A stretch of DNA of 38,899 nt from a bacterium (GTDB lineage Bacteria > Chloroflexota > Chloroflexia > Chloroflexales > Kallotenuaceae): assembly GCA_016781505.1 (NCBI GenBank), contig JADDQF010000123.1:1-38899 (forward strand), written 5' to 3'. The notes beneath the pieces were generated by a model. That model saw nothing but the letters and a program-made list of their open reading frames with translations, did no database searches and was not told the DNA's origin. Of this stretch, positions 24,017 to 32,045 are shown in pieces (position 1 is the stretch's first letter; every line of letters starts with the position of its first letter). A program made the translations under genes and the position numbers.

Positions 24017-25474
24017 ATGGAATTTCAAATCCCACAGACCGATTTCACGACCATCGGCCCGCCGCTGGTGCTGTCTGTCTGGGCGACGGCGTTGCTGCTG
24101 ATCGATCTGTTTATCGCAAACAAGCGCACCACAGCTATTCTGGCGCTCGTTGGCCTGGCTGCAGGAGCCGCTGTCGCCTTGCCCTTCTATGGCCAGACGC
24201 CCCGTGTATCATTTGAGGGCATGGCGCTGCTCGACGATACGGCGATCGCCATCGACTGGATTTTGACGCTGGTGACGGCGATTACCATCCTTTTCGCGAT
24301 GGACTATCTTAAGCGTCAAGCGATCGAGATGGGCGAGTTCTACCCCGTTCTGCTGTTCACCACATCGGCGATGATGATGATGGCGCATGGTCGGAACCTG
24401 ATCGTGCTCTTTATCAGCCTGGAGTGGTTGTCGATCGGGCTGTACATCCTGGCGGGCTTCGCCTATCCGCGCATTCGGTCGCAGGAAGCCGCCATGAAGT
24501 ACCTGCTGTATGGCGCGTTCGCCGCCGGCTTCTTGATCTACGGTACCGCGCTGGTCTATGGCGTAACCGGCACGGTCGATATGGCTACCATCGCCGACCA
24601 GCTGCGCGCGAACCAGGCCATGCGTACGTCGCCGCTGTTGCTGGTGGGGCTGGGCCTGCTGCTCATCGGCTTTGGCTACAAAATCTCGATGGTGCCGTTC
24701 CATATGTGGACGCCCGACGTGTATGAAGGTTCGCCAACGCCGGTCTCGGCCTATATGTCGGCGGCGACCAAGGCCGCTGGCTTCGCGGCGCTGTTGCGGG
24801 TGGTGCAGATTGCGTTTCCGGTCGATGTGTTGCCGACCTGGCAGATCATTGTGGCGATCTTAGCGGCCCTGACGATGGTGATCGGCAACATTGCCGCGGT
24901 GGCGCAGAGCAACATCAAGCGGATGTTGGCCTACTCGTCGATTGCGCACGCCGGCTTCATCTTGTGCGCGCTGGTGGCGATCGGCGAGCCAGGCGCGGTG
25001 CAAAGCTACCTGTACTATATTCTGGCCTATGCTCTGACCAACCTGGGCGCTTTCGCCGTTGTGATTGCGCTGGAGCAGGCGGGTGAGGAGCGCTTTGACA
25101 TCGCGGACCTCGCGGGCATTGGCTGGCGGCAGCCGCTGCTGGGTGCGGCTATGGCCGTCTTTATGCTGTCACTGGCCGGCGTGCCTCCATTGGCAGGCTT
25201 TTTTGCAAAGTGGCTCGTCTTTCAGGTGGCCTACCAGGCCGGCTTCTGGTGGCTGGCGCTGATCGGTCTGCTCAGCAGCGTTGTGTCGGCGTTCTACTAC
25301 CTGCGCATCATCGTCAACATGTATATGCGCGAGCGGAGCGAGCCGGTGCCCTCGTTTACCACAGCTCCGCTGTTGCTGGGCGTTGGCGTAGCGGCGCTGC
25401 TGGTGGTGGTGCAAGGCTTTCTGACCAATCCCGTGCTGACGCTGGTCGGCCAAACCGTGGCGGCTGGCCGCTGA
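24017..25474 (+). CDS. nuoN: NADH-quinone oxidoreductase subunit N (antiporter-like)
   Basis: A 485-aa antiporter-like pump subunit, the one nearest the quinone end. The conserved elements are the Glu in the LIVLFISLEWLSIGLYILAG helix, GYKISMVPFHMWTPDVYEGSPTPVSAYMSAATKAAGF with Lys residues, and NIKRMLAYSSIAHAGF. ATG 24017 has GAGGT seven bases upstream in the nuoM end; an upstream start at 23981 would overlap nuoM. Last gene of the operon, followed by a strong hairpin. Confidence 0.96.
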   Translation: MEFQIPQTDFTTIGPPLVLSVWATALLLIDLFIANKRTTAILALVGLAAGAAVALPFYGQTPRVSFEGMALLDDTAIAIDWILTLVTAITILFAMDYLKRQAIEMGEFYPVLLFTTSAMMMMAHGRNLIVLFISLEWLSIGLYILAGFAYPRIRSQEAAMKYLLYGAFAAGFLIYGTALVYGVTGTVDMATIADQLRANQAMRTSPLLLVGLGLLLIGFGYKISMVPFHMWTPDVYEGSPTPVSAYMSAATKAAGFAALLRVVQIAFPVDVLPTWQIIVAILAALTMVIGNIAAVAQSNIKRMLAYSSIAHAGFILCALVAIGEPGAVQSYLYYILAYALTNLGAFAVVIALEQAGEERFDIADLAGIGWRQPLLGAAMAVFMLSLAGVPPLAGFFAKWLVFQVAYQAGFWWLALIGLLSSVVSAFYYLRIIVNMYMRERSEPVPSFTTAPLLLGVGVAALLVVVQGFLTNPVLTLVGQTVAAGR

Positions 25475-25492
25475 AGCGCGAATGGCATAACA

Positions 25493-25531
25493 CAGGGGCG
25501 GAGCGCGTTTCTTGTTCGCGCTCCGCCCCTT
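25493..25531. terminator. Bidirectional terminator between nuoN and smpB
   Basis: A 14-bp perfect stem, AGGGGCGGAGCGCG (25493-25506) with its complement at 25516-25529, and a 9-nt loop. TTT continues on the plus strand. It ends the nuo transcript and serves the convergent smpB gene. Confidence 0.85.
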
Positions 25532-25543
25532 TCGCTGCGCGCC

Positions 25544-26023
25544 TTAGTCGTCGTAGCGGCGCTCTTTGATTACGCGCTGGAGCTGTCGCTGCGATTCGCG
25601 CTCCGCCGTGGCTTCGCGCTTGTCATACAGTTTCTTGCCGCGCGCCACGCCCAGCTTCAGCTTGGCTCGGCGTGACTGAAAATGAATGTCGAGCGGAACC
25701 AGGGTTAACCCTTTTTGCTCCAGCTTGCCGAGCAGCCGGTTGATTTCACGGCGGTGCAGCAGCAATTTGCGGGGCCGCGTCGGCTCGTGCTGGAAATACG
25801 CGCCGGTTTGATCGTTCGGCGAAATATGGGCATCAAAGAGCCATAGCTCGCCGTTTTGGGCGCGCGCATACGCGCCCCGCAGGTTGACCCGGCCAGCTCG
25901 CACGGACTTGATTTCAGAGCCCGTGAGCACGATTCCAGCCTCGTATTCTTCCTCAATAAAGTAATCGTGATATGCTTTCCGGTTGACGGCAACCGGCTGT
26001 TGCGGCGGTGCTTGCTTGGCCAT
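25544..26023 (-). CDS. smpB: SsrA-binding protein SmpB
   Basis: This 159-aa protein partners tmRNA in trans-translation, rescuing ribosomes stalled on mRNAs without stop codons. The OB-fold core is complete: NRKAYHDYFIEEEYEAGIVLTGSEIKSVRAGRVNLRGAYA, then HISPNDQTG and RPRKLLLHRREI. The C-terminal tail GKKLYDKREATAERE is the part that mimics mRNA in the decoding channel. ATG 26023 is preferred (GAGG upstream, homology starts soon after); a longer frame to 26071 passes over the putative promoter. The tmRNA gene itself is not in the window. Confidence 0.96.
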   Translation of the reverse strand: MAKQAPPQQPVAVNRKAYHDYFIEEEYEAGIVLTGSEIKSVRAGRVNLRGAYARAQNGELWLFDAHISPNDQTGAYFQHEPTRPRKLLLHRREINRLLGKLEQKGLTLVPLDIHFQSRRAKLKLGVARGKKLYDKREATAERESQRQLQRVIKERRYDD

Positions 26024-26061
26024 ACTGCCTCGAACTTTGGCGTCTGAACGTGTAGATCGGT

Positions 26062-26070
26062 AGCATACCA
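26062..26070 (-). promoter_or_regulatory. Extended -10 for smpB
   Basis: On the minus strand TG-G-TATGCT lies about 40 bases before the smpB ATG. No -35 is obvious. Confidence 0.35.
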
Positions 26071-26136
26071 TAGAACAGCGGGCGAGGTGGATAACCCCGC
26101 CCGCTCTCCCCGCTCAGCTGCCGCGGCCGTGCCGAA

Positions 26137-26295
26137 CTAGTCTTTCTTGTTCGGCAAGAACTTGGTCATTTTGGTGCCGCACACCTCGCACGTGCCCTTG
26201 GCGGCGCGTCGGCCGTTATCCAACTGCTGCTCTTGCGAGTCCTTCATCGTCCGCTTTTCTTTACACTTCACACAATATGCTTGAACGTCAGCCAC
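26137..26295 (-). CDS. Small zinc-ribbon protein, DUF5679-like
   Basis: A 52-aa protein with two CxxC knuckles, CVKC near the N-terminus and CEVC near the C-terminus, a glycine-rich NGRRAAKG turn between them and a lysine-rich end. This matches the small DUF5679 zinc-ribbon family common in Chloroflexota and Actinobacteria, whose function is unknown. The GTG at 26295 is chosen because AGGGAGGT lies seven bases before it; an ATG at 26355 has no ribosome-binding site. It lies just upstream of smpB on the same strand, 113 bases away. Confidence 0.8.
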   Translation of the reverse strand: MADVQAYCVKCKEKRTMKDSQEQQLDNGRRAAKGTCEVCGTKMTKFLPNKKD

Positions 26296-26433
26296 TGGTC
26301 GCACCTCCCTGTGCAAAAACAACGCCTGAAATAGTTGTACCAAGGCTCGTGCCAAGGCTGACTGGCCAATGTGCCGGTTCCACGCCAGCTTGCGGTGCTT
26401 ATCTTACCAGACGCTCACAATTCTATTAATTGC

Positions 26434-26511
26434 GAGTTAAAAAGGGGTTGACTTTGCCTAGTCCACCCGCTATAGTGTATTAACTCGTGACAGATCGTGC
26501 AATGTTTGCAC
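26434..26511 (+). promoter_or_regulatory. rpoD promoter with flanking inverted repeats
   Basis: TTGACT (26448-26453), a 17-bp spacer and TATAGT (26471-26476) form a good sigma-70 promoter. GAGTTAA (26434-26440) and its inverted copy TTAACTC (26480-26486) bracket the core promoter. In the leader, GTGCAA-TGT-TTGCAC (26497-26511) is a perfect small inverted repeat 13 bases before the GTG start. Both could be regulator sites. Confidence 0.65.
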
Positions 26512-26524
26512 AAGAGAGGGTTCC

Positions 26525-27778
26525 GTGGATCACAACGCGGACCCTCTTGCCTTGTTAGGTGAATGGTTCCCCCACGAACATTCGCCCAAGGTTAAAAATA
26601 CATTATTCGCTTTTTGGAGGACGGACTGCATGTTGGACAAGCTGCTTGAGCTGGGACGCGAGCGCGGCTTTATTACCTGCGATGAAATTTTGGCGTCAGT
26701 TCCAGAGCCCGAACGCAATGTCGAAGACATAGACCAGCTCTATGCTACCTTTGGCGCTGAAGGCATCGCTGTTATCGACTCGTCAGCTAGCTCCGCCCCT
26801 CCTCACGCGCATCCCGGTTCTGGATTTCACCTTGAAGAAGCGCCTGCGCCCCTGCATGAAGCCGTGGAAACGACGATCGACGATCCCGTACGCATGTATC
26901 TGCAAGAGATCGGCCAGGTTTCATTGTTGACGGCCCAACAAGAGGTTGAGCTCGCCAAAGCGATGGAGGCTGGGCAACATGCCCGCCAAGCGTTGCGCTC
27001 CGAGCAGGTGACTCCCGAAACACGCCGTGCGTATCAACGCGTGATCGAAGCGGGCAACGAGGCTCGCCGCCATTTGATCCAGGCAAACCTGCGGCTGGTC
27101 GTCTCGATCGCCAAGAAGTACACCTCGTATGGCTTGACGATGATGGATTTGATCCAAGAGGGTAACATCGGCCTGATGCGGGCCGTCGAAAAGTTCGATT
27201 ACACCAAAGGCCATAAATTTTCTACGTATGCCACCTGGTGGATCCGACAGGCGATTACGCGTGCAATCGCCGATCAAAGCCGCACCATTCGCTTGCCCGT
27301 GCATATGGGCGAGGCTATCTCGCAGGTGAAGCGCGCTTCCCACAAGCTCCAGCAGAGCATGCAGCGCGATCCAACGCCGGAAGAAATCGCCGATACCATG
27401 GGGATCACGGCGGGCAAAGTGCGGCGTACGCTGGAAGCATCGATGCATCCGCTATCGCTCGAAATGCCGGTTGGCCAAGACGGTGAAGGCCGGATGGGCG
27501 ACTTCATCGAGGATGAGCGTCTGGCCACACCGGCCGAGGCTGCCGCCCAGACGATGCTGCGGGAGCAGATCGAGGAAGTGCTTGACAAGCTGCCGGAGCG
27601 TGAGCGCAAGATCATTCAGCTGCGCTATGGCCTGAAAGATGGCAAGTACCGCACGCTGGAGGAAGTTGGCGTCGAGTTCGGCATCACGCGCGAGCGAATC
27701 CGGCAAATTGAGGCTGTCGCCCTCCGTAAGCTCCGGCATCCACACCTGGGTAAGAAACTGCGCGGCTATCTCGACTAA
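26525..27778 (+). CDS. rpoD: Primary sigma factor (sigma-70, RpoD/SigA type)
   Basis: A 417-aa group 1 sigma factor. Region 1.1 ([20 protein letters not shown] onward) is present, then region 1.2 ([18 protein letters not shown]), region 2 ([54 protein letters not shown]), region 3 and region 4 ([29 protein letters not shown]). Region 2.4 supports recognition of TATAAT-type -10 elements. GTG 26525 has AGAGAGGG upstream; an internal ATG at 26630 is preceded by GGAGG and starts exactly at region 1.1, so two isoforms or a later true start are possible. It is followed by a perfect hairpin. Confidence 0.95.
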   Translation: MDHNADPLALLGEWFPHEHSPKVKNTLFAFWRTDCMLDKLLELGRERGFITCDEILASVPEPERNVEDIDQLYATFGAEGIAVIDSSASSAPPHAHPGSGFHLEEAPAPLHEAVETTIDDPVRMYLQEIGQVSLLTAQQEVELAKAMEAGQHARQALRSEQVTPETRRAYQRVIEAGNEARRHLIQANLRLVVSIAKKYTSYGLTMMDLIQEGNIGLMRAVEKFDYTKGHKFSTYATWWIRQAITRAIADQSRTIRLPVHMGEAISQVKRASHKLQQSMQRDPTPEEIADTMGITAGKVRRTLEASMHPLSLEMPVGQDGEGRMGDFIEDERLATPAEAAAQTMLREQIEEVLDKLPERERKIIQLRYGLKDGKYRTLEEVGVEFGITRERIRQIEAVALRKLRHPHLGKKLRGYLD

Positions 27779-27786
27779 GTTGCTGT

Positions 27787-27820
27787 CCACCCCCCTCATC
27801 CGCCAGGATGAGGGGGGTGG
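27787..27820 (+). terminator. Terminator of rpoD
   Basis: CCACCCCCCTCATCC (27787-27801) pairs along 15 bases with its complement ending at 27820; the loop is only a few bases. The stem is very GC-rich and the following TCTT is a weak U-tract. Confidence 0.7.
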
Positions 27821-27886
27821 TCTTCCCAGCGACAAATCTCCTCCATCCTAGCCGGACCATGTCGGGCCCCACTTCCGCCTGATATT

Positions 27887-27895
27887 TGGTATCAT
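27887..27895 (+). promoter_or_regulatory. Extended -10 next to the lipoprotein start
   Basis: TG-G-TATCAT ends nine bases before the ATG at 27905, and no ribosome-binding site follows. Transcription starting about seven bases after it would give an almost leaderless mRNA. Confidence 0.35.
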
Positions 27896-27904
27896 GCGCA
27901 GCCG

Positions 27905-29725
27905 ATGTTTGCAAAATACATACCGTCTTGGGTCGTCGTACGGCTGGGCGTTGCGGCGCTGCTGCTAAGCTTGTTGCTGAGCTGCACGTTGCAGAACGTT
28001 CCACAACCGCCAGCGGCTGTGGCAGATACGCCGGTACCGGCACCTACCACCATCCAAGCATCACCTGAAGCTTTGCCCGCCGTGACGGAGCAAGGGCCTT
28101 CCAGCTGGACCATCGGCCTGCTTGACGAGCCGTCGAATATCTTGCCGTTCTCGCCGGACGGACGCGCGGCAGCGCCGGTCGTTGAGGCGCTGTTTCCGGC
28201 GCCGGTGCTGGGGCTGAGCTACGCCTTTACCACAACCGGCGTGCTTGAGACGCTTCCGACACCGGCAAATGGTGATGTGAGCATTGCGCCGGTTAGTGGT
28301 TTTCTGGATGCTACCGGCCAATTTACCCTGACCGAGACAACGCAACCGACCACAACTGAGCAGCTAACAGTCACGTTTCACTGGAACAAAAACCTGCGGT
28401 GGGCCGACGGCGAGCCGGTTACAGCGGCCGATTCGGTCTTCGCCTTTGATCTGTTTGGGCAGGTTCAAGCACCACAAGAGGCCGAGGTCATCCTGGCGAT
28501 GGTCGAGCACTATGCACAGGTGGATGAGTTTACCACACGGGCTGTACTGAAGCCTGGTCGAGTCGACCCGAACTACGTGCAAGCTGCCTGGCCACCCCTG
28601 CCGCGTCATCAGTTAGCGGAGCTGCCGCCGGAAGAGGCGCTGGCTAGGCTTAAGCAGCAGCCGCTTGGCTATGGGCCGTTTACCTTTGGCGAGCAGGTGC
28701 CGGACGAGCAAATCGTGCTTGTGCGCAATGACTACTGGCCCGACGCACCGTCGTTGCCTGAGCAGCTGGTGTTCCGCTTCTTTGCCAGCGCCGAGGAGCT
28801 GCGCAGCGCCGTGACGAGCGGTGAGGTCGATGTCGGAGTGTTGGAGCGCGTACCGCAAGAGCTGTATCCTTATCTAGACCAGGATCAGCAGAGCGGGGCC
28901 GCTACGGTTACATATCTGCCGGGGCCGGTCTATGAGCATCTGGATTTGAATTTAGCGGACGAGCGGCTGCAGGATGTGCGGGTGCGGCAAGCGCTCGCGT
29001 ATGCGCTGGATCGCGAGAGCATGAGCGCCGCGCTGTTCGGCGCTAAGGTGCAGCCGCTTCATAGCTGGATTTTGCCGGAGCAAAGCGCCTTTTATGCCGG
29101 CGACGAGCAGCTGGTGCGCTACCCATACGATCCAGCTAAAGCGCAGGCGTTGCTGGACGAGGCCGGCCTAACCGACCGCAACGGCGATGGTGTGCGGGAC
29201 CTGCCGAATGATCAGCCGTTTACCTTATCGGTGCTAACCACCGACACGCCGCTACGGACCGCGCTCGCCCAGCGCATTGTCGACAATTGGACCGCCGTCG
29301 GCATTCAAGCCGAAACTGAAGCGCAGCCGATCGACCAAATGTATAGTCCGACTGGACCCTTGTACCGCCGTACCTTTCAAACAGCGCTGTTTGGGTGGGT
29401 CGCAATGGTGGATCCGGGCGGCCTTCCGTTATGGAGCTGTAACGCAGTGCCGATCCAGGAAAATGGCTACACCGGCAATAATTTCGGTGGCTGGTGCTTC
29501 GAGGCCGCCGAATGGCCACTACGGCGCGCAAACTCGGTACTGGACCAGCGCGTTCGAGCGCAGGAGTACCTGAAGCAGCAACGGCTCTGGACCCGGGAAG
29601 TTCCGGCCATCCCGCTGCTGCAGCGGCCGGTAGCTATTCTGCAGCATGCCCCAATCCAAGGGCTGGCCCCCGATCCGCTGGCCCCGCTTACCTGGAATGT
29701 TGCCAGCTGGCGGCGGGAACCTTAA
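27905..29725 (+). CDS. Lipoprotein solute-binding protein (SBP family 5, peptide/nickel type)
   Basis: A 606-aa extracytoplasmic binding protein. A hydrophobic signal segment ends in the lipobox LLSC with the lipidated Cys at residue 27. A Pro/Thr-rich linker follows to about residue 65, then the family 5 fold: FHWNKNLRWADGEPVTAADSVFAFD is the usual hallmark, and DVRVRQALAYALDRESM occurs in the second half. It would capture oligopeptides or similar ligands for an ABC importer, but no permease or ATPase gene is near. The N-terminal DEPSNILPF block before the hallmark is typical. No Shine-Dalgarno is visible before the ATG. Confidence 0.9.
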   Translation: MFAKYIPSWVVVRLGVAALLLSLLLSCTLQNVPQPPAAVADTPVPAPTTIQASPEALPAVTEQGPSSWTIGLLDEPSNILPFSPDGRAAAPVVEALFPAPVLGLSYAFTTTGVLETLPTPANGDVSIAPVSGFLDATGQFTLTETTQPTTTEQLTVTFHWNKNLRWADGEPVTAADSVFAFDLFGQVQAPQEAEVILAMVEHYAQVDEFTTRAVLKPGRVDPNYVQAAWPPLPRHQLAELPPEEALARLKQQPLGYGPFTFGEQVPDEQIVLVRNDYWPDAPSLPEQLVFRFFASAEELRSAVTSGEVDVGVLERVPQELYPYLDQDQQSGAATVTYLPGPVYEHLDLNLADERLQDVRVRQALAYALDRESMSAALFGAKVQPLHSWILPEQSAFYAGDEQLVRYPYDPAKAQALLDEAGLTDRNGDGVRDLPNDQPFTLSVLTTDTPLRTALAQRIVDNWTAVGIQAETEAQPIDQMYSPTGPLYRRTFQTALFGWVAMVDPGGLPLWSCNAVPIQENGYTGNNFGGWCFEAAEWPLRRANSVLDQRVRAQEYLKQQRLWTREVPAIPLLQRPVAILQHAPIQGLAPDPLAPLTWNVASWRREP

Positions 29726-29730
29726 ACCCA

Positions 29731-29761
29731 GCAGGCAGGGAACATATGGTTCCCTGCCTGC
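29731..29761. terminator. Perfect hairpin between the SBP and vanZ genes
   Basis: GCAGGCAGGGAAC (29731-29743) pairs with GTTCCCTGCCTGC (29749-29761) around a 5-nt loop. There is no U-tract. It lies five bases after the SBP stop and ten before the vanZ start, so it may stop transcription, stabilise the 3' end or limit access to the vanZ start. Confidence 0.6.
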
Positions 29762-29770
29762 CAACTACCA

Positions 29771-30214
29771 ATGAGTGTCATGCCTACGTTCAGTAAACAA
29801 ACCGTTATCAGGTGGCTACCGGCCATTGCCTGGATGACATTAATCTTCTGGTTCTCGGCGCAGCCTGATTTGCCTAAGCCGCCGAGCGCGCTGTTAAATA
29901 TGATACTGCGCAAGAGCGCGCACTTCAGCGAGTACGGCGTGCTGGCGCTCTGTTACCTGTATGGATTAGGAGATCGTCGGCCCTGGCATCGGTGGCTGGC
30001 GCTGCTGCTGGCCATCCTCTACGCCATCAGCGACGAGTATCATCAATCGTGGACGCCCAACCGCTATCCGTCGGCGATTGATGTGCTGATCGATACAGCT
30101 GGCGCGCTCACGGCCGTTGGGCTATGGCACCGCTTTGAGCAGCACGTTATTGTAGGAAAAGCTCGAAGTTGGGCTGCTGGTTTCGGCCAAGCAAGTGGCG
30201 AAAAGCGCGCTTAA
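29771..30214 (+). CDS. VanZ-like membrane protein
   Basis: A 147-aa protein with about four hydrophobic helices. The VanZ family pattern is clear: IAWMTLIFWFSAQP, LRKSAHFSEYGVLALCYLYG and SDEYHQSWTPNRYPSAIDVLIDTAGA, with the conserved H-x-x-EY and D-E-x-x-Q residues. VanZ of enterococci gives low-level teicoplanin resistance; the general biochemical role is unknown. ATG 29771 or 29780 may be the start; neither has a strong ribosome-binding site. Its 3' end overlaps the convergent 63-aa gene by 68 bases. Confidence 0.88.
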   Translation: MSVMPTFSKQTVIRWLPAIAWMTLIFWFSAQPDLPKPPSALLNMILRKSAHFSEYGVLALCYLYGLGDRRPWHRWLALLLAILYAISDEYHQSWTPNRYPSAIDVLIDTAGALTAVGLWHRFEQHVIVGKARSWAAGFGQASGEKRA

Positions 30215-30338
30215 GCCCATCGACAGCTTCGTCGCCAAGCCAGAAACTGATCAACGCCCCAACGACGAGGCCCAAAGCACTGCCGGTCGCAGCACCGAGC
30301 GCAAACAGGACGTAGCGATCTCGTGCGGTGGCCTCCAT
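30147..30338 (-). CDS. Small membrane protein of unknown function
   Basis: A 63-aa protein with one long hydrophobic helix (YVLFALGAATGSALGLVVGALISFWLG) and an amphipathic basic C-terminus. AAGGAAGT lies six bases before ATG 30338. It resembles small YtxH-type gas-vesicle/stress membrane proteins in layout but not enough to name it. It follows rsfS on the same strand by 13 bases, so it is probably its operon partner. Its end is antisense to the end of vanZ. Confidence 0.65.
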   Translation of the reverse strand: MEATARDRYVLFALGAATGSALGLVVGALISFWLGDEAVDGLKRAFRHLLGRNQQPNFELFLQ

Positions 30339-30351
30339 GAACGTACTTCCT

Positions 30352-30696
30352 TTACTGAACGACAACCACGGGCTGGGCTTGCTTCCATAACCGCTCGATC
30401 CGGTAAAACTCGCGCTGCTCAGGCGAAAAAACATGCACAATCACGTCGCTGAAATCCATCAGCACCCAGCCGGTCTCCGGCGAGCCCTCGATCCGTGGCT
30501 GGCGGGCGCCGCCTTTGACCAGCTCCTCATCTATCGCACTGGTAACCGCGCGTAGCTGACGCTCGCTTTCCGCGGTACAGACAACAAAATAATCCGCGAT
30601 TGTGGTCAAACCACGCAGGTCGAGCATCACAATATCGTGCGCCTGCTTATCTTCGGCCAGGGTTACCGCGCGGCGGGCAAGTGTTGCAGGTTCGAT
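30352..30696 (-). CDS. rsfS: Ribosome silencing factor RsfS with apparent AUC start
   Basis: RsfS (YbeB/Iojap) binds ribosomal protein uL14 and blocks subunit joining in starved cells. The family blocks are present: AEDKQAHDIVMLDLRGLTTIADYFVVCTAESERQL, then GWVLMDFSDVIVHVFSPEQREFYRIERLW. The first ATG (30630) would cut off the conserved AEDKxAxDIV segment. Extending the frame upstream gives 22 more residues, I-EPATLARRAVTLAEDKQAHDIV, and a normal length of 114. At that point an ATC codon (30696-30694) sits eight bases after a perfect AGGAGG (30710-30705). No ATG, GTG or TTG exists in frame between the upstream stop and the conserved region. Confidence 0.85.
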   Translation of the reverse strand: MEPATLARRAVTLAEDKQAHDIVMLDLRGLTTIADYFVVCTAESERQLRAVTSAIDEELVKGGARQPRIEGSPETGWVLMDFSDVIVHVFSPEQREFYRIERLWKQAQPVVVVQ

Positions 30697-30736
30697 AGTT
30701 CGTTCCTCCTACCATCATAAACGTCAAAAAGACGCG

Positions 30737-30758
30737 AATAGATATGTCTATTTTACCA
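30737..30758 (-). promoter_or_regulatory. rsfS promoter with palindrome at the start of transcription
   Basis: On the minus strand TG-G-TAAAAT (30758-30750) is an extended -10. The partly overlapping AATAGATATGTCTATT (30737-30752) is an inverted repeat with 6-bp arms placed where transcription should begin. rsfS can thus be transcribed apart from kbl upstream. Confidence 0.45.
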
Positions 30759-30785
30759 CGCTCGTCACAGCTAGCGCAGCGGCCA

Positions 30786-31976
30786 CTAGATCAGGCGCAG
30801 CTCGCGCCCGACGTGCTCAAAGATATTGAGCGCTTCTTCCAAATCGGTCCGGGTATGCGCCGCCGTAACAATCGTGCGGACGCGGCCTTTGTCGCGCGCT
30901 ACGGTTGGAAAAGCGATGCCTTGGGCAAATACGCCGTTCGCGAAGAGTCGGTCCGAGAACTGCATGGCTTTTGCCCCTTCGCCGACGATAACCGGAGTGA
31001 TCGGCGTTTCGGAGATGCCCGTGTTAAAGCCCAGCTCTTGCAGCGCCTGCTTGAAAAAGCGCGTATGCTCCCACATGCGCTCGATCAGCGCCTGGCCTTC
31101 CGCACTTTGCAGCAGCTCCAGCGCGGCGATACAGGTGGCTGTGACCGACGGTGGATGGGCCGTTGAAAACAGGAACGGTCGGGCGCGATGCTCCATCAGC
31201 TCGCGCAGCCCCTGCGAGCAGGCCACATAGCCGCCCACTGCGCCGATCGCTTTGGATAGCGTGCCAATCGATATATCCCAGACCTTTTCTAGTCCAAAGT
31301 GATGCACCGTGCCGCTGCCATGCGGGCCTAGCACGCCCGACGCATGCGCATCGTCCACCATCGTGATCGCGCCAAAGGCCTGGGCGAGCTCGGCAATGCG
31401 CGGCAGCGGCGCAATATCGCCGTCCATGGAAAAGACACCATCGGTCACGATCAGAGTGTTGCGATACTGGCCGCGCGTCGCCTCCAGCACGCGCTCCAAA
31501 TCGTCTGTATCATTGTGCTTGTACACCTTACGGGCCGCTTTCGTCAGCCGAATACCGTCGATGATCGACGCATGGTTAAGCTCGTCCGAGATCACCAGAT
31601 CGCCATCGGCCAGGATCGGTCCAAGCGCCGCCGCGTTAGCGGTAAAACCGCTCTGCAAGACCAGCGTCGCCTCGGTGTGCTTGAACGCTGCCAGCTTCTG
31701 TTCAAGCTCTTCATGAATGTCCATCGTGCCGATGATGGTTCGCACGGCTCCTGCGCCGACGCCGTACTTGTCGATCGCGGCTTTGGCTGCTTCCCGCAGC
31801 TTGGGATGGGTGGTGAGGCCAAGGTAGTTGTTGGACGACAGGTTGATCACCTCCCGCCCGTCGATGGTGGCGCGCGGCCCCTGCTCGCCACCCAAGATGC
31901 GCAGCTTGCGATACAGCCCCTGCTCTTTGAGCTCTTGCAGCTGCGCCTGGACAAATGCATCAAATGCCTTGGACAT
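30786..31976 (-). CDS. kbl: Glycine C-acetyltransferase (2-amino-3-ketobutyrate CoA ligase)
   Basis: A 396-aa PLP enzyme of the alpha-oxoamine synthase family. It cleaves 2-amino-3-ketobutyrate with CoA to glycine and acetyl-CoA, the second step of threonine breakdown. Visible marks are [13 protein letters not shown], the substrate loop [15 protein letters not shown], the PLP-Asp region [16 protein letters not shown] and the Schiff-base Lys in [18 protein letters not shown] 31976 has GGAG upstream. It follows tdh by 69 bases on the same strand, and this pairing supports kbl over the related bioF or hemA. Confidence 0.95.
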   Translation of the reverse strand: MSKAFDAFVQAQLQELKEQGLYRKLRILGGEQGPRATIDGREVINLSSNNYLGLTTHPKLREAAKAAIDKYGVGAGAVRTIIGTMDIHEELEQKLAAFKHTEATLVLQSGFTANAAALGPILADGDLVISDELNHASIIDGIRLTKAARKVYKHNDTDDLERVLEATRGQYRNTLIVTDGVFSMDGDIAPLPRIAELAQAFGAITMVDDAHASGVLGPHGSGTVHHFGLEKVWDISIGTLSKAIGAVGGYVACSQGLRELMEHRARPFLFSTAHPPSVTATCIAALELLQSAEGQALIERMWEHTRFFKQALQELGFNTGISETPITPVIVGEGAKAMQFSDRLFANGVFAQGIAFPTVARDKGRVRTIVTAAHTRTDLEEALNIFEHVGRELRLI

Positions 31977-32045
31977 GGTTGTCTCCGTATAACGACTGTC
32001 GGTTCCCAGGCAGCGAGCTGCACCCATAGCCGATTGGGCTACACA

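Noticed and set aside
25532-26140. tmRNA gene next to smpB
   Set aside because: No tRNA-like ends or tag-coding frame are visible near smpB; the gaps are too short.
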